From Monodelphis domestica (taxonomy: Eukaryota; Chordata; Mammalia; Didelphimorphia; Didelphidae), in contig NC_077234.1 of assembly GCF_027887165.1 (NCBI RefSeq), forward strand, positions 189,635,319-189,699,318: a stretch of DNA of 64,000 nucleotides. Direction: 5' to 3'. Both the position numbers and the translations under genes were made by a program. The notes beneath the pieces are model-generated. The model saw only the letters and a program-made list of their open reading frames with translations. It had not been told where the DNA came from and did no database searches. This document shows positions 13,181 through 25,275 of this stretch, one piece after another. Each line of letters opens with the position of its first letter. Position 1 is the stretch's first letter.

Positions 13181-14230
13181 TCAAACCCTTGACTCATCAG
13201 ACAGAGGAGAATAATGTGATTTTAAGGCCAAAAGCTTAATAGCCTGAAGACGCTCTCGGATATAGGTCATAAAATGGTTGATCAGGCAGGGTCCTATTAA
13301 GAGGCCCACTATTACTAATAGGAGTGGTCCTGCCATGGCCGTGATCAAAGTAGTTAGCCATGGAGACCAAGAGAAAAGATTGGAGTACCAGTTGCTGGAT
13401 TGAGCATTAGCCCCGGTCCTCTCTTGGAGCCCTCTGCTGAGCAAGGCCAGAGATTCCTGTATAATCCTAGAATGATTAGCATAAAAACAACAGGATTCTC
13501 CCAATGCCATGCAGAGCCCCCCCTGCTTAAAGAAAAGGAGATCTAGTCCCTGTCTATTTTGGAGAACCATTTCTGCCAGCGAGGATAGTGACTTTTCCAG
13601 GAAATTAACAGACATTTCCAATTCACTAAGGTCTGAAAAGACAGTTGTGAGCATAGTGAGGAGGGATCGCTCTCTGTGAGGGCGCTTTAGGGCAGTCTCA
13701 AACGGTTGCCCAGGTGCAGAGACAGTGGGGATGGGTTCCCGGTCCCAATCCCACAAGGACCCTTGGCTGACTGGTGAGGGTTGCTTTTTGTCAGCTATTT
13801 ACCACTCTGTAAATTCTCTCCTTGGATCCTGGCCTCTCACCTCCAGCCCAAGTCCCCATGTCCGGCCTAGTAACCATCCTTTATCCTCTGGGTTTTTAAT
13901 AGTCAGGGGAAGGGGATTCCTGAAGTCGAGGAGGACATCCCAGGCCCTGCTTTGCCCCCTTTGTAGAATGATATTGGGGTCCTCCTGCCACCACAGGGCA
14001 ACAATTCCACATCTGCAGGCTGCACAATAGAATTCTCCCCCTGATTTGCATGACAGTGGCCCTGTAGATAGATGGGCAAGCATAGATAGGAGCTTCTGAT
14101 AGATACAGAGTCCCTGATGGGGTTGTGCATGAAAGAATTTGTGAGGGATCTGTCCATTCACTCCCAAATAAATCACACAAATCAAAAAGGATTTTGGGAG
14201 TTTTTTCCTCCCAGGTTGGTCTGTCACTAA
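13181..14230 (-). mobile_element. ERV env region (fossil)
   Basis: This is the gammaretrovirus-type Env part of the minus-strand ERV. The transmembrane half shows the immunosuppressive-type LQNRQGLDLLFFKQGGLC segment, the CMALGESCC disulfide motif and a hydrophobic anchor with LLLVIVGLLIGPC. The surface half includes a TWGLGLEVRGQDP segment like the MLV receptor-binding-domain end. It is a relic within a broken provirus. Confidence 0.85.
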
Positions 14231-14253
14231 TTAATTCCTTCCCATCCCTTGTC

Positions 14254-15455
14254 CTACTGATTACCCATCGCTATTGAATTACCTGGAAGGGTAGAATAAT
14301 TTCCAAAAATCCCCAAAGTACAAGTCCAAGCATAGCTCCACCCCATCCTCCCTTTCCCATAGTGTTTAATGTCTATGAAGCTTGATCTTTTGGTGACCTT
14401 CCTCTGCTCTGCTCCTTGCGCTGCTGCTCTTGGTTTAACAGGTTTCAGTTGAGACACGTGGATCCAGCGTTTCTTTCTTGCCACCTTTATAGCTCTGGGG
14501 GTGGTCAATATTATCACGGAAGGTCCAGTCCACCGTGGCTTGAGAGCCCCTGCAGGAATCTTCCGAACCCACACAAGATCTCCTGGTTCACCTGTAAAAG
14601 GGGGCAGGTTACATTCGGGGGGTGAGGGATGGGCAGTTCAGACAGTCTGAATAATAGTTTTCCTGAGCTTATCCAAAGTCTTCAGAGAAGAGAACAGATA
14701 TTGGTTATCCCATTCAGTCAAATTTTCTAGTCCCAATTTAGAAAGGAGGAGAGGGGGTCTACAGAACAGAATTTCAAATGGGGTAATACCTTGTACATAT
14801 GGGGTGCACTGGTCCCTCAGGAGGGCAAAGGGGAGGAGGCTTACCCAGTTCTTGCCAGACTCTAGGACCAATTTTGTCAGGGTCTCCTTCCAATTGCTGA
14901 GTCACCCTGGCTACCAAAGCAGGCCCATTATCTGACCCTGTTCCTAGTGGGAGACCAAACCTAGGAATGCTCTCTGACATTAATTTCTTAACTACCACTG
15001 AGGCAGTTTCATATTTTGTTGGATATGCTTCTACCCAACCTGAAAAAGTGTCTACCAGGACTAAAAGGCACCTGTACCCATTTTCCCCTGGCTTGATTTC
15101 TGTAAAGTCTACCTCCCACTGTCTCCTGGCTCCAGCCCTCTTCACCAGGTACCTCTGGTTCCTTCGGTTCCCCCTTTTGATTAACCCGTGCACATATTTC
15201 ACATCTCTAAGTGATGTCTTTGCAGATTCGGTGCATATTATGAAAGACAAAGTCTCTGTACAGCATATCACTCAGTTTTGTGCCTCCCATATGTGTGGTG
15301 TCATGTATTCTCTTTGCTAGCTCTCTCCTCACTGCTTCTTGTAAGTGAGTCTTGCCATCTGGCAGGCCCAGCCATCCAAAGGGAAACCACACAGCCTCCC
15401 AAAGGGCCAGAACCTCAGGCCCCACCTGGTTCAGTGCCCCCTGCCATCCCATCCC
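14254..15455 (-). mobile_element. ERV pol integrase region (fossil)
   Basis: This is the integrase part of the minus-strand ERV. It has an N-terminal zinc-finger-like segment (HDTTHMGG...), a catalytic core with [31 protein letters not shown] and [10 protein letters not shown], and a C-terminal domain with LKPRWTGPSVIILTTP and WIHVSQLKPV, as in gammaretroviruses. It is degraded. Confidence 0.85.
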
Positions 15456-15935
15456 CTCCCCTCTCCAAATGTCTAAGGGAAAAAAGGGCGGAGGTCCAAA
15501 TTTTCTGTAGTTTCTTCAGTGCTGAGAATGGGTGTAGAGCTGTCCTTGCCTATGGTCAGGAGAGAGAGTTTGGCTATAGGCAATGTCCAGGGCTGAAGGC
15601 TGGAATGGTTGCCGAGTTTACAAATGCCTACGAACACATATCTCACAGGGGAGTAGCCAAAACTTGAACAGGGAGGGGAAGGCCTCAGAAACAGGGTCTC
15701 TAGCGGTGTGTCCTCAGTGAATGCCTGGGTCCCAGGTCGGTGGAGACCTGCTTGGAGATCCGAAGGGTGTCCAGCCACCGCTTCCCCCAATGGGAAGACA
15801 GGTCACAAGGGGGAGAGCCAGCCTCTAAGACAGAAGTGCAGAAACCAGGACTGGGGCAAACACCAGAACACCAGACAGAAACAGAACATTAGTACAATAG
15901 CAATTAACATTACACATTTGCATTTGTGTATCTTA
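15456..15935. other. Unidentified stretch inside minus-strand ERV
   Basis: This lies between the integrase start and a solo LTR. No retroviral motif was recognised. It ends in the GCCA target of the solo LTR (15936-15939). Confidence 0.4.
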
Positions 15936-15939
15936 GCCA

Positions 15940-16766
15940 TGTAAACCTTAAAATTTCTTAGACTTATAAATGTTGGAAATTTCACCATTGGGAAATTTCA
16001 TACTTGGAAAATTTCTTACTGATAGTCTATTGGAATGTGAACCCCATTGGCATGGGAGGTTCCTCCTCCTCCCTTCTTAAGATTACTTTAGGACAGAAAC
16101 CTTTTGCTGAACAATGGAAAGGACTTTGACCTATGCTTAAGCATAGAACAGGGATTTCTTTGAGTCATGATTGATTTTAGAATTGATACAATAGAGATAC
16201 TTGGAATGACAGAATCAGGTCTTAGAAAATACAATTTCCACCCCACTCAGTCCTAACAGGATTTAGGAAGGGCTGCAGCATAGATCAAAATTTAATTATT
16301 CCAATCTCTACCCTACTCAGGGTAACAGGATTTAGGAAGGGCTGTAGCAAAGGATCAAAGATTTAATTATTTGAGAATATGACCTTCAACAGACATGTGC
16401 AAAGCCAGAGACCTCTGGGCGGTCCTGGGTTAAGCTAGAGCCTCCATTGGCACAGGGAAATTGATGGACAGTGATTGGTAGATGTGAGAACTGAGGGGAG
16501 GGAACTTGGATGGTTTCCTTAAAGATAGAGGGGTCTGAAGCCTCAGAGAGGGGGGTGGTTGAGGAGTTTGTCGGAGTGGTTGGAGTGTGCTCTGAGAAGC
16601 TTGCTCTGAAGGAAGCTGAAGGTGGGGGCCTTTGAGACTGTTTCTCCATTTTGGTCATGTGAGTAATAGGGACTGATCTCTTTTCTTTGCCCCAGCTATC
16701 TAAGGGCTTGGGCCTTTTGGCCCAGCCTAAACAGAGGGGGTATTTAAGCCCTATTCCCTTCTCTCC

Positions 16767-16823
<57 letters not shown>

Positions 16824-16964
16824 CCTTTCTTCCTCCTGTTTGTAATTAAACTCTATAAAAGGCTGATGGCTGACTTGAGTTTTCATTTAGGAATTACATA
16901 GCTGAATTCCTTGGCGACCTTAAATTAATATATATCAGTCTTTTAAAGTGATTTCCTTGTCACA
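15940..16964 (+). mobile_element. Solo LTR (long-LTR family) nested in ERV
   Basis: It begins TGTAAACCTTAAAATTTC and ends CCTTGTCACA, with a 4-base duplication GCCA on both sides (15936-15939 and 16965-16968). It shares blocks with the LTRs at 30402 and 59216: '...agaattgatacaatag', 'gtgattggtagatg...aggggagg' and 'aattaaactctataaaa'. A (TC)n tract (about 16769-16820) sits near its transcribed part, after a tatttaag box. It is younger than the host ERV it sits in. Confidence 0.82.
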
Positions 16965-18800
16965 GCCAACAGACTCCATCTTCAGAAATCATCTTCTGAC
17001 AGGAATAGATCCCCCCCCCCCGAAATTGGATTCCTGAGTTGTTTGCAGAGCTGGTATGTGATGTCTCTGTTAAAGAATATCCCTTTGCAAAGTACACATT
17101 AACTATAAACATCTATAAACACTTGAGTAACAATATCTTACAGATGTATTCCTTTACCCCAGATTCTGGGGAAAATTCAAGAAAACTTTGAGCTATATTT
17201 CCAAGCTCAAGATCCAAACTTCAACTGTGGTAAATTAAGGCTACAAATACAAGCCATCTATGAATAAACTTCACCTACTTCTCAAAGTATATTCCTAACA
17301 ATTTGAGAATTCTCAATTATTAGGGTTGTTTGAGGAAATGGAAACTTTAATATCACAATTTGCATTATGTGCTGATCATGGGATATAGTTACCAAGGAAA
17401 ATATTTCCCCAGGTCCCAAAGGATACAGTGAGTGGCTTCACATGCAGGTAATTAATAGCCTAGATGGTTAGAAGAGGCCCATTCTCAGGTGAGACCAGAA
17501 CATGCCTCTGTAACCATTCCAGGACATTCTCTGTCCGTGGTGTACTTTGTCACCATTAAATCCCAGAAGCCTTCTTTTGCTTTAAAAGACAAGTCTCACC
17601 CATTTCAGCTGAGAGAAATTCTGCTTATCAGTAGTCCAGAAACAAATCTATATACCCCCAAACAAGCCTTTGTTATCCCTACAAGGCTGATCACTCAATT
17701 ATTCTCATGTATTTTGTCAAGAATTTACACATCACACTTTAGTCACAAAACCTGAAATAAAGAACATGAGTGCTGAATTAAGTAGCTCCATAGTAATATA
17801 AATCAGGGCTATATCATCTCCTGGACCTAGGCCATCTGAAAGACTAAGACAAGGCCATACAGTAATCACTTCAGGGTAATTGTCCTGAGAAATTAAAGAA
17901 TCATGTGTTATTTTCCCACAACACATACATTACTTTTATATATTATCCCTAAGTTAAAGATCCAATTATGAGAGCAGAACATAGCCTTCAAGCAGGCAGA
18001 CTCCTAGAGTGAAACAGGCCATGGGGCAAAACAAAACAGAATTCTAGAGAAACAGCGCTAATTTACCAGAACAGAACAGAACAGAACAGAACAGAACAGG
18101 ACAGATGGTTCCAAAATCAGCCTAAATTTTGGTCAAAATCTCAAATACCAGAACCAGGAGTGGGCTCCGGAGAGGACACCATTCACTTCCTCGGATTTCT
18201 GACCCAATCCCTCTCAGGATTTGGAAAATGTATACTCTCCAAGTCCGCACTCAGAAACACCCCCGAAGGGGATAAGGGTTCAAGTGTCCTTCACAGGCAC
18301 TTCACTTTGTTTGTTATGTACAATTTTATTAGAGGGAAATTTTAAAATCATGTAACTAATGTGGGTAGGAAACTTTTTCTCCCAAGAAATGTCTGGCCTT
18401 GGAAATCATGCTCTCCCTTTCTGGTTTCTAAACATTCTAAAATGAGGAAATACTTCCTAACTGCCCTAATAAATAAATACTTAATTTTTGTCTGTGGGTG
18501 GATTCTCTGGTGATAGGTAGAATTTGGCTCATACACTTTTACTGTGTTAAACATTTAAATACAGATTCTACTGTGTTAAACAGTTTAATAGCTTAAAATT
18601 TTTTATATGAAAAAGTTGGATTTTATGTATTTTGGTATTTAATATTTATAGTAATATTTTGGGTAAGCTTAAATAATTTAAAAAGCACCTTTGTGAGCTC
18701 TACAACAATGTTGACAAGTGCCTTTTTGTTGTTAGGGAGAAAATGTGATGCCTTGGGAATCAATTTTATACTTGGTTATAGGATGATAGCATTTTCTGAG
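16965..18800. other. Unidentified internal sequence of minus-strand ERV
   Basis: This is about 1.8 kb, AT-rich, with no gag, protease or RT motif visible on either strand and no counterpart in copy 2. It has a run of C at about 17011-17021 and an (ACAGA)n tract at 18068-18105. It may be decayed retroviral sequence, captured host sequence or another insertion. I cannot decide. Confidence 0.45.
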
Positions 18801-19008
18801 TTTTATAACAAAGGTAAAATTGAAATTAAAGTGTTTTGACAATGAAAAGGCGTAGCTAAAGCTGCCCAAGTATAATTTGGGTTACAACCCCAGCCGTTCA
18901 GCCATAAGCCATGGACCCAGAGACCTGTTCCCACACAAGCATACAGTACACACACACTCTTACAGCTGCCCTCTCTGAAGTCCTTACCTCCTGGTCCTGG
19001 GGCTCGAG

Positions 19009-19026
19009 ATCTCGCTGGAGCCTCCA
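19009..19026 (-). other. Primer-binding site of minus-strand ERV
   Basis: Two bases inside the 5' LTR end, the minus strand reads TGGAGGCTCCAGCGAGAT. This looks complementary to the 3' end of a tRNA-Thr-type primer from memory. The tRNA assignment was not checked. Confidence 0.55.
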
Positions 19027-19028
19027 AC

Positions 19029-19505
19029 TGAAGTGGGGCACTTCACAAATGAGTTCAAACACCTAGAATATTGAGTATTGGAACCATAATTTATTAATAA
19101 AAGAGAGAAATAAAGAATCTACCAGCTGGGGCAGAATTCCCTAATGGAAGCTGCGTTGGCTTGACATTAACGACCAAATTATATACATTACATAGTTCTT
19201 ATCTAACAAACAAACCTTAACACAGGAATGTGGGGTCCATGATGGGGGGGGGGACAATTCTTAGATTTATTATGGGGCTGTTAACCAAGGAGTGTTTATC
19301 TTCACTTAGTCAAATGTTAGTTCACTGGCCCTTTGATATTCCTAAAATTCCTCTTTTGTCTCTTGCCACCCAAACTAAGCAGAAAGCATTTTGTTATCTG
19401 CCCCAAACATCTTGTCCTTCTGGAGGGAAATAAAAACCAGGTCTGTCCCCTAAAAATGCGGACAGGGGTAATTTTTCCATCTTTGGTCTTTCTGGGGCTA
19501 CTTCA
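19029..19505 (-). repeat. 5' LTR of minus-strand ERV
   Basis: It starts TGAAGTGGGGC and ends GGGGCTACTTCA on the plus strand, so the ends form a short inverted repeat typical of LTRs. Its first 381 bases match the LTR at 12803-13180. It is followed by the GTAT duplication. Confidence 0.85.
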
Positions 19506-19763
19506 GTATAACACCTCTTAATTAATTATGTGGAAAACCCAAAGCATTTGAAAAAAATAGAGAGTAATTATTTATGTTATAAGGAGATCTTCCAGTACAA
19601 AAGAAGCTCCCTTAGGACATTTAAATGAGATTTTAAAGTAAAATTAATCTTATTTGACATGCCCCAACCCCCAAAATAGCTGGTGTATGTTAGGAGCCTT
19701 ACCTGGATTAAATAAAACATTATCCCATTTTTCCGCATTTCTTACCTTCATGTTAGTGTTAAT
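19506..19763. repeat. Tandem-duplication block B, continuation (copy 1)
   Basis: This matches 51141-51398 in copy 2. It resumes the block interrupted by the minus-strand ERV and ends in TTAAT, the target duplication of the next solo LTR. Confidence 0.88.
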
Positions 19764-20302
19764 TGACATGGGCACTCTACTCCAGAAACTCAGGCGAACT
19801 ATTATCAGGGAAACTCCCTTGCTCCCTTCTATCCTCATGACTGAGCCTAGAAACACCCAATGACACCGCAAGGGTCCTGAGACGACTATCTACCTTTCAT
19901 TGTCCTCTAGATTTAAGATAGACAGAAAGATGCACCTTCAGGCCACACCTCGATCCTATCAGACATCTGTTTGTCCCCTAAAACTAAGGAATCTCTATGT
20001 CCCCAGGCAGACCCCAGTATGATCACCCCACCTTGTTCCTGGGTGACTAACACTGTTGTAAAAAGTATAAAATCCCCAGAACTGATGTCTTCTGGGGGAA
20101 CAGCCTTTCCATTCATGCTGTCCTACCAAGGAAGTGCTCCCCATCTTGCTGTTCCACCTTGCCATCCTCCTGGCCATTCTCAACATTATTTTCTAAATTA
20201 ATAAATTTCTCTTTTTGTTTTAAAGCTAAGTTTTAGAGTTTTGCATCCTTGCAAAAGGTATCCTTCCCAAACCACAGGGATACATATCTGACCCCCATGA
20301 CA
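19764..20302 (+). mobile_element. Solo LTR at the site of copy 2's full ERV
   Basis: It runs TGACATGGGCAC...CCCATGACA, 539 bases, with TTAAT duplicated on each side (19759-19763, 20303-20307). A TATA-like agtataaaat lies near 20064 and AATAAA-type signals near 20199. The same site in copy 2 (51399) holds the same LTR followed by retroviral internal sequence. The copy 1 form is therefore what remains after LTR-LTR recombination of a provirus that predates the duplication. Confidence 0.88.
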
Positions 20303-20307
20303 TTAAT

Positions 20308-21294
20308 CGCACCACAAATGACTGAAATTTTAGACATATGGTGACTGAGCAAAATTCTGAAAGGAAAGGAGACAACCTTCTGCCATCCAATTAATCTAAA
20401 AATCAAATATGGATCATTCAGGGGTTGAATTGTCACCTAATTGGTGGCTCTTATTTTTTCTTCTTGTTATTGTTGTTTAGATGTTTGTTCTGTGTTGTTT
20501 TCATTCTGTCTGCCTGTCAGCCATCTCAGAACTTGTGAGCTCCTCTATAGGTTGAAGAGAGACAATGATACACAAACAAATCTATGTTTCTATGTGCTAG
20601 GAGCACTCAGGAAACTAAAACTGTAATCACCTCTGAATTATTTCTTTCCTTTTTTATTGTCGTGCAAAACACACTTCCATATTGGTCATTGTTGGAAGAG
20701 CACACTCACACAGAACCCAAACTGCAAAATAAAATCCATGATAACACTGATGTGAAAGAGGACTTCCTCAGAACTGCTAATGAAAGGGAGCAGGGATGCA
20801 GACTGTAGTTCATGCAGATGGGTAAAAGCAGTTCAAGCCAGTGTGGGAGCAGGAGAGGGAGGAGGGAAGTGGTGAGGCAAGTCCACCTCTGGAGCAGGGT
20901 AAAGTCTTTGGGAGCTTAATGATATCAAGAATTTTAACAACCCTTCCCATTTTGATAGCGATTTTTGGTTTGCAAAGTGCTTTCTATTCATTATAGTATT
21001 TGATCTTCTCAAATGAGGAGAGTCCATACAGTCTAACTGAGGAAGAATTCAATTCAGTTTAACAGAGAGAGGACCTGCTAAAAGTTTAAGCCAGAACTAA
21101 GATTCTGGGGACACCCTGTACTTATCAACCTTGTACCCAAAGCAAATCTTCCTGAATCTGATAGGCAAATTGAGTGGCTTCCAAAGGACCAGCAATATGC
21201 TGTGGAGTTTTCATCCCTTCTTAAGCTTCCTAGAACTCCCTAACTAGGAAAATGGTATTAGGAGAATTTTGCTCATTGATAGAGAAGACAGGGA
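20308..21294. other. No gene or clear repeat seen
   Basis: This sequence is present only in copy 1. I see no exon, ORF with recognisable homology, or repeat family that I can name. Confidence 0.4.
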
Positions 21295-21690
21295 GGTAAA
21301 CCACACAGAAAGAACACTGGATCAGACATCAGAAAATCTGTGCTCAAAACTTGCCTTTGCCATGTCCTATCTGTGAGACTAGGAAGAGCCACAACTCTTT
21401 AAAGGAGACTCAATTTTGCATTAGTACAATGAGAACAGTTGGACTTTTTTGTATGGTGGACCACTTGGACATCCTGGTAAAACTGATGGCTCCCCTTCTC
21501 AGAATGATATTTTTAAATGCATAAAATAAAGCCTGTAGCATCCTAAAGGGAACCAATTATGCTGAAATATAGTTATTGGAACATTTAAAAGACCAAGTTC
21601 ACCCACCCTAGGTGAGGAACCCTTGGAAATTATCTGTATGGCCCCTTCCAGCTCTCACTCTGATTCTTTGAACAACAGAATGGATAGAAG
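21295..21690 (+). repeat. MIR SINE interrupted by a hAT-like element
   Basis: MIR parts flank an insertion of about 170 bases. On the left are 'agaacactggatcagacatcagaaaa' and 'caatgagaacagttggactt'; on the right is 'ggccccttccagctctcactctgattct'. The insert ends in 'aagttcacccaccctaggtgaggaaccctt', which resembles hAT-type terminal sequence ('...gttaagaacccctg'). The family is uncertain. Confidence 0.45.
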
Positions 21691-22968
21691 GTCTACTAAC
21701 AAGCAGGATGGTTTGATGTATCTCAATTTAATCTTTTGGATTATTCTTGGGAAGGTTTGGGCCAGGCAGTGGTAGAGGACCATGACACATGGGGAGTGTT
21801 GGGGAAACATGTACAATGGGCTTGGCTAGATGGATCATTACTCAGCCTATGTCAATGCAATTTACCTAGATTCCTGTGAATTGATTCATCTGGAGGAGAC
21901 AGAGGAAGTTCATAGGGGAGAGAGGAGTAAGGTATAAGAAGACTAGAAAGAGAGGAGGGGACAGGTTATTTGAAGAGTGATCAGGGAATTTTGTTTGTTT
22001 GTTTGTTTCTGAAGGTGATAGAGAGCCACTGGAGCTTATTGAGTGGAGGTGGGAGGTGGCTGCTGAAAAGAGAGGTTGGATTGGAGGACCTAGAATGTTG
22101 ATGCAATAGTTCAAGTATGAGGTGATGAGGGCCTGGAATGGAGTAGTAGCTGTGACAGAGGAGAGAAGGAGCTGCATAAGAGAGAGAATAGCAAATTAAA
22201 ATGGACAAGATATGGCAAGAAATTAGATAGGTGAGGTAAGAGCGATGAGTCAAAGATGACACCTAAATTGTGCAGGTAGTTACCTGGGAGGTTATAAGGA
22301 GAAAACTATGCCTTCAAGGAGCCTCCATTTGTTTTATATTCTATAGCTTCCATTCCAATACACATAATTAATTAGGCCATACATACAAAGTAAATTAAAA
22401 ATAATTTCAGATGGAAAGGGGAGAGGAATAGTAATTGTAGGGATTGGAAAAGACAGCAAGAGTTAAGCCTTCCCAGGGAGCCAGGACTCATAAGAGGGAG
22501 GGCCTTTCAGACATAGGAGACAGCCTGTGCAAAATCAGAAAAGCAGGAGACAGAATGTCATATACAATGTACAGCAAGTGTACCAATTTGACTTGAGTTT
22601 GATGTATGTAAGTGGGGATTATGGGAATAAAAATGTACACAGAGAGTTTCTTTGGCTCTTTTCATTTCATAAAATTCAAACTCTTCCATCATTATTTCGT
22701 TGGTCTTCCTTATCTCCTTTATAGAGATGGTCCATCTATTTGCCAAGGCAAACTGTTCTACATGCACTCTTGATCCCACTCCATTTTCTATCATATGACT
22801 TCCACTATCACTTCTTTTACCTCCCTTTTAGCCTCCACCTATCTTATGTTTGCTATTTGGAGTATTTTTTTCCATGTTCTCAATGCTTTCATAGAGAGTC
22901 GATAAATCTTATGTTAAAGATCCTCACTTTGTTCCTTGACATTTGAATTATTTTTTTGTGGCCCCACA
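21691..22968 (+). repeat. Ancient dispersed repeat remnants, no gene
   Basis: From about 22010 to 22290 the sequence 'gagagccactggagcttattgagtgg...gatgagggcctggaatggagtagtagctgtg' looks like a widely dispersed ancient mammalian repeat (L2-like or older). Bases 22300-22530 resemble the same kind of old repeat material. The rest is unassigned. Confidence 0.35.
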
Positions 22969-23067
22969 TACACACACCCAGACACACACACCCAGACACA
23001 CACACACACACACCCAGACACACACACACACACACCCAGACACACACACCCAGACACACACACACAT
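22969..23067. repeat. Microsatellite/minisatellite (CACACCCAGA)n
   Basis: (CA)n is mixed with a repeated acacacacccag unit. The open frames reading HTHTPRHTH are artefacts of this tract. Confidence 0.9.
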
Positions 23068-23190
23068 TCCTGACCTTCCATTTTAGAATCCACACTAAAT
23101 ACTGGTTCCAAAGCAGAAGAGTGGTAAGGGCTAGGCAATGGGGGTCAAGTGACTTGCCCAGGGTCACCCAGTTGGGAAGTGTCTGAAGTG
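23068..23190 (-). repeat. Marsupial tRNA-derived SINE, partial
   Basis: This is the reverse-oriented SINE tail and body: 'ccttccattttagaatccac', 'tggttccaaagcagaagagtggtaagggctaggcaatggg' and 'gtgacttgcccagggtcac'. The tRNA-like head is missing or decayed. Confidence 0.8.
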
Positions 23191-25275
23191 TAAATGTGAT
23201 ATAAATGGTTGACTGGGTTTTTACTTGATCCAATCAGGCAAGATGATCTTCTCAAGTTCAGAGAATGAAAGTGGCTGTAGGCAATTACACTCATGGCAAC
23301 AGGTTTATTGTCAGTTGTTTTTGTAGATGAGGGAAGGTATGTGGGCTGAGGATTTTCCCTAAACACTAATAAAAACAATCTTAATCCCAGCATCTGACTT
23401 TTCACAAAGTCCCTTGGGCCCTAAGCATAGCTGAGGCTACACACCCCCTTCCTGGCTGTCTCAATGTCTCCCCTCCTATTCTGATTGAGCCTAGACTAAA
23501 GCCACAAAGAAAATACACTCTAGAGTAAGAACAGATAATAATGTGGTCAGGTTTCAGGTGTGACCTGTCAACCTGGTGAGGCCCAAACCCCCCAAGGCAA
23601 ACGAAGCAGTTCAGGTAAACCTTGCTTGAGATTTCTTCTTCAGAGTAGTGGCAGTATAAAGGTCTAAATAGCTCTTCCGGAACTAAGTAGGTTATTCACA
23701 GGAATAAGTAGAAAGGCCCACAGGAGATGCGAGCTGGGTCTTGGAGATGTTCCTTCTCCAGAGTCTTCACCCAGAACCTTGATGGTAGTCAAGTTCCTCA
23801 GAATTCCAATCCAGGACTCTGAGGACTCCCCCTGCACCCGCCAGTTCTCTGTATGTTTACTCTGTTACATTATGTCTTTCCCCAAATTTCCCCTTTTCCC
23901 CAACTTGAATCCCTGCGTTCGGTTTCATGAGCCTTAATACTTACCTTTAATTCCATTTTAATGTCTAGTCCCAGGAAAGAATAACCCCCTTTAAACTAAG
24001 GTATTCTATATTCTAAGTTAACTATCCTAATCTTGGGACATTCTCCAGGAAGGAAAATAAGGTAGGGATGGGCTTTGCAAAACTTACAAATTTCAACCCA
24101 ACAGTACTTTTGCACATTCCCAAACAATGGAGCAAACATCAACATCAATATTACAAATTGCAAACTCGTAAAACACCAGAATACTAGAACGACTATTTCT
24201 AATGCAATTGCCAACTATTCTTAGAATACTAACTAATACACAAATCTTTCTATCTATAACTACCACTATACTAGAACAACATTTAAACCTTAAAAATTTC
24301 CACAAAACACAATTTTAGCCAAAGCTTTTACAAAAAACTCCATTTAAGGAAAAACCTTTCTGCTAATGCAGTTTAAAACTCTTTTCTGAACAAATTGGAA
24401 CATCTATATCTTGGTTTCTATACGAAGTCTCAACCCTATAGTTCTATTGTCACATTAACACTAACTTCCTTGTCCTATTTTGAACAAGATCTTTCTACAC
24501 ATATGATACATACTTACAAGAAATATTTACATAACTACAAGAATTTTATATTGTAAATAGGTATATATACACAGATCTATGTACATATTGTCTACAAAGT
24601 ATATCTTACTTTCATTATTTCTCCCTGTCTACGCCCTGTTATTAATCAAATGGAAATCTATAGATCCTTCTATTCAATTATAACCTCATAAATCTACTCC
24701 TAACTATGTAGTTATCCAGCAATTTCTTTTCCACCATAAAGACTCCCATTTATCTACATGGGGTCATCAAAATACATATACATTATTTTGTGAACCAGGT
24801 ATTCTATTTTATGTAGTGTTGGATGTAATACTGATGTTCTTTGGAAATTCACTTCATGGTTTGACTGATGGAAATCTCTTCTCTCTTCCATGTATGTGCA
24901 TGCTGCATGTCCTAACATTTGAATATGTCTTTGTGTTTAAGGCACACTGTATCTAACAACTGCCTTGTTCATCATCTGTCCACTTCATCTTTACAAATTT
25001 TCACCCTCTGTGCTGTCTCTATTGTCTTTTCTGCTCCAAAGTCTCTGTTCTCTTTCTTCTCTTGCAGCTTTCTTTTAAGCTTTTCCTCTGGGCTTGAATA
25101 TCTTCTTCTGGAATTGCTTCCTCATGGGCTTTTTGACGGTTTCTCAGCTTTCGTCTTCTTCTATATAACTTTCAGATCTTCCATCTTCCTATCTCCCAAT
25201 TATACTGTTTCTGCCTGATTCCTTTTCTCATGTTCATCTGTCTCATCCCTATTTTCACTTTGATCTTCCCTCTGT
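23191..25275. other. Probable decayed ERV/repeat mosaic, no host gene
   Basis: No host exon is seen. On the minus strand this lies downstream of the integrase C-terminal relic at 25276-25440, so part of it may be the 3' half of the same old ERV. Env motifs are not recognisable. A hydrophobic minus-strand frame near 23996-24214 is too weak to name. Confidence 0.35.

Larger units (their letters stand above)
12803..19505 (-). mobile_element. Class I gammaretrovirus-like ERV, broken
   Basis: This is a fossil provirus on the minus strand, flanked by LTRs and a 4-base GTAT duplication. Recognisable parts are 5' LTR (19029-19505), primer-binding site, leader, integrase (about 15455 down to 14254), env surface and transmembrane regions (about 14230 down to 13181) and 3' LTR (12803-13180). 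The Env part has the gammaretroviral LQNRQGLDLLF segment and a CX6CC motif. I do not recognise gag, protease or reverse transcriptase. The space between leader and integrase holds a later solo LTR and unidentified sequence. The element is broken in several places. The LTRs differ at about eight positions over 378 aligned bases (by eye), so it is fairly young, and the empty site in copy 2 shows that it entered after the tandem duplication. Confidence 0.88.

Noticed and set aside
22889-23233. Cys/Val and His/Thr repeat frames
   Set aside because: They are produced by the CACACCCAGA tandem repeat.
23996-24305. Hydrophobic minus-strand frames that could be a membrane protein
   Set aside because: They have no recognisable family, overlap each other in different frames, and lie in AT-rich sequence beside an ERV relic.
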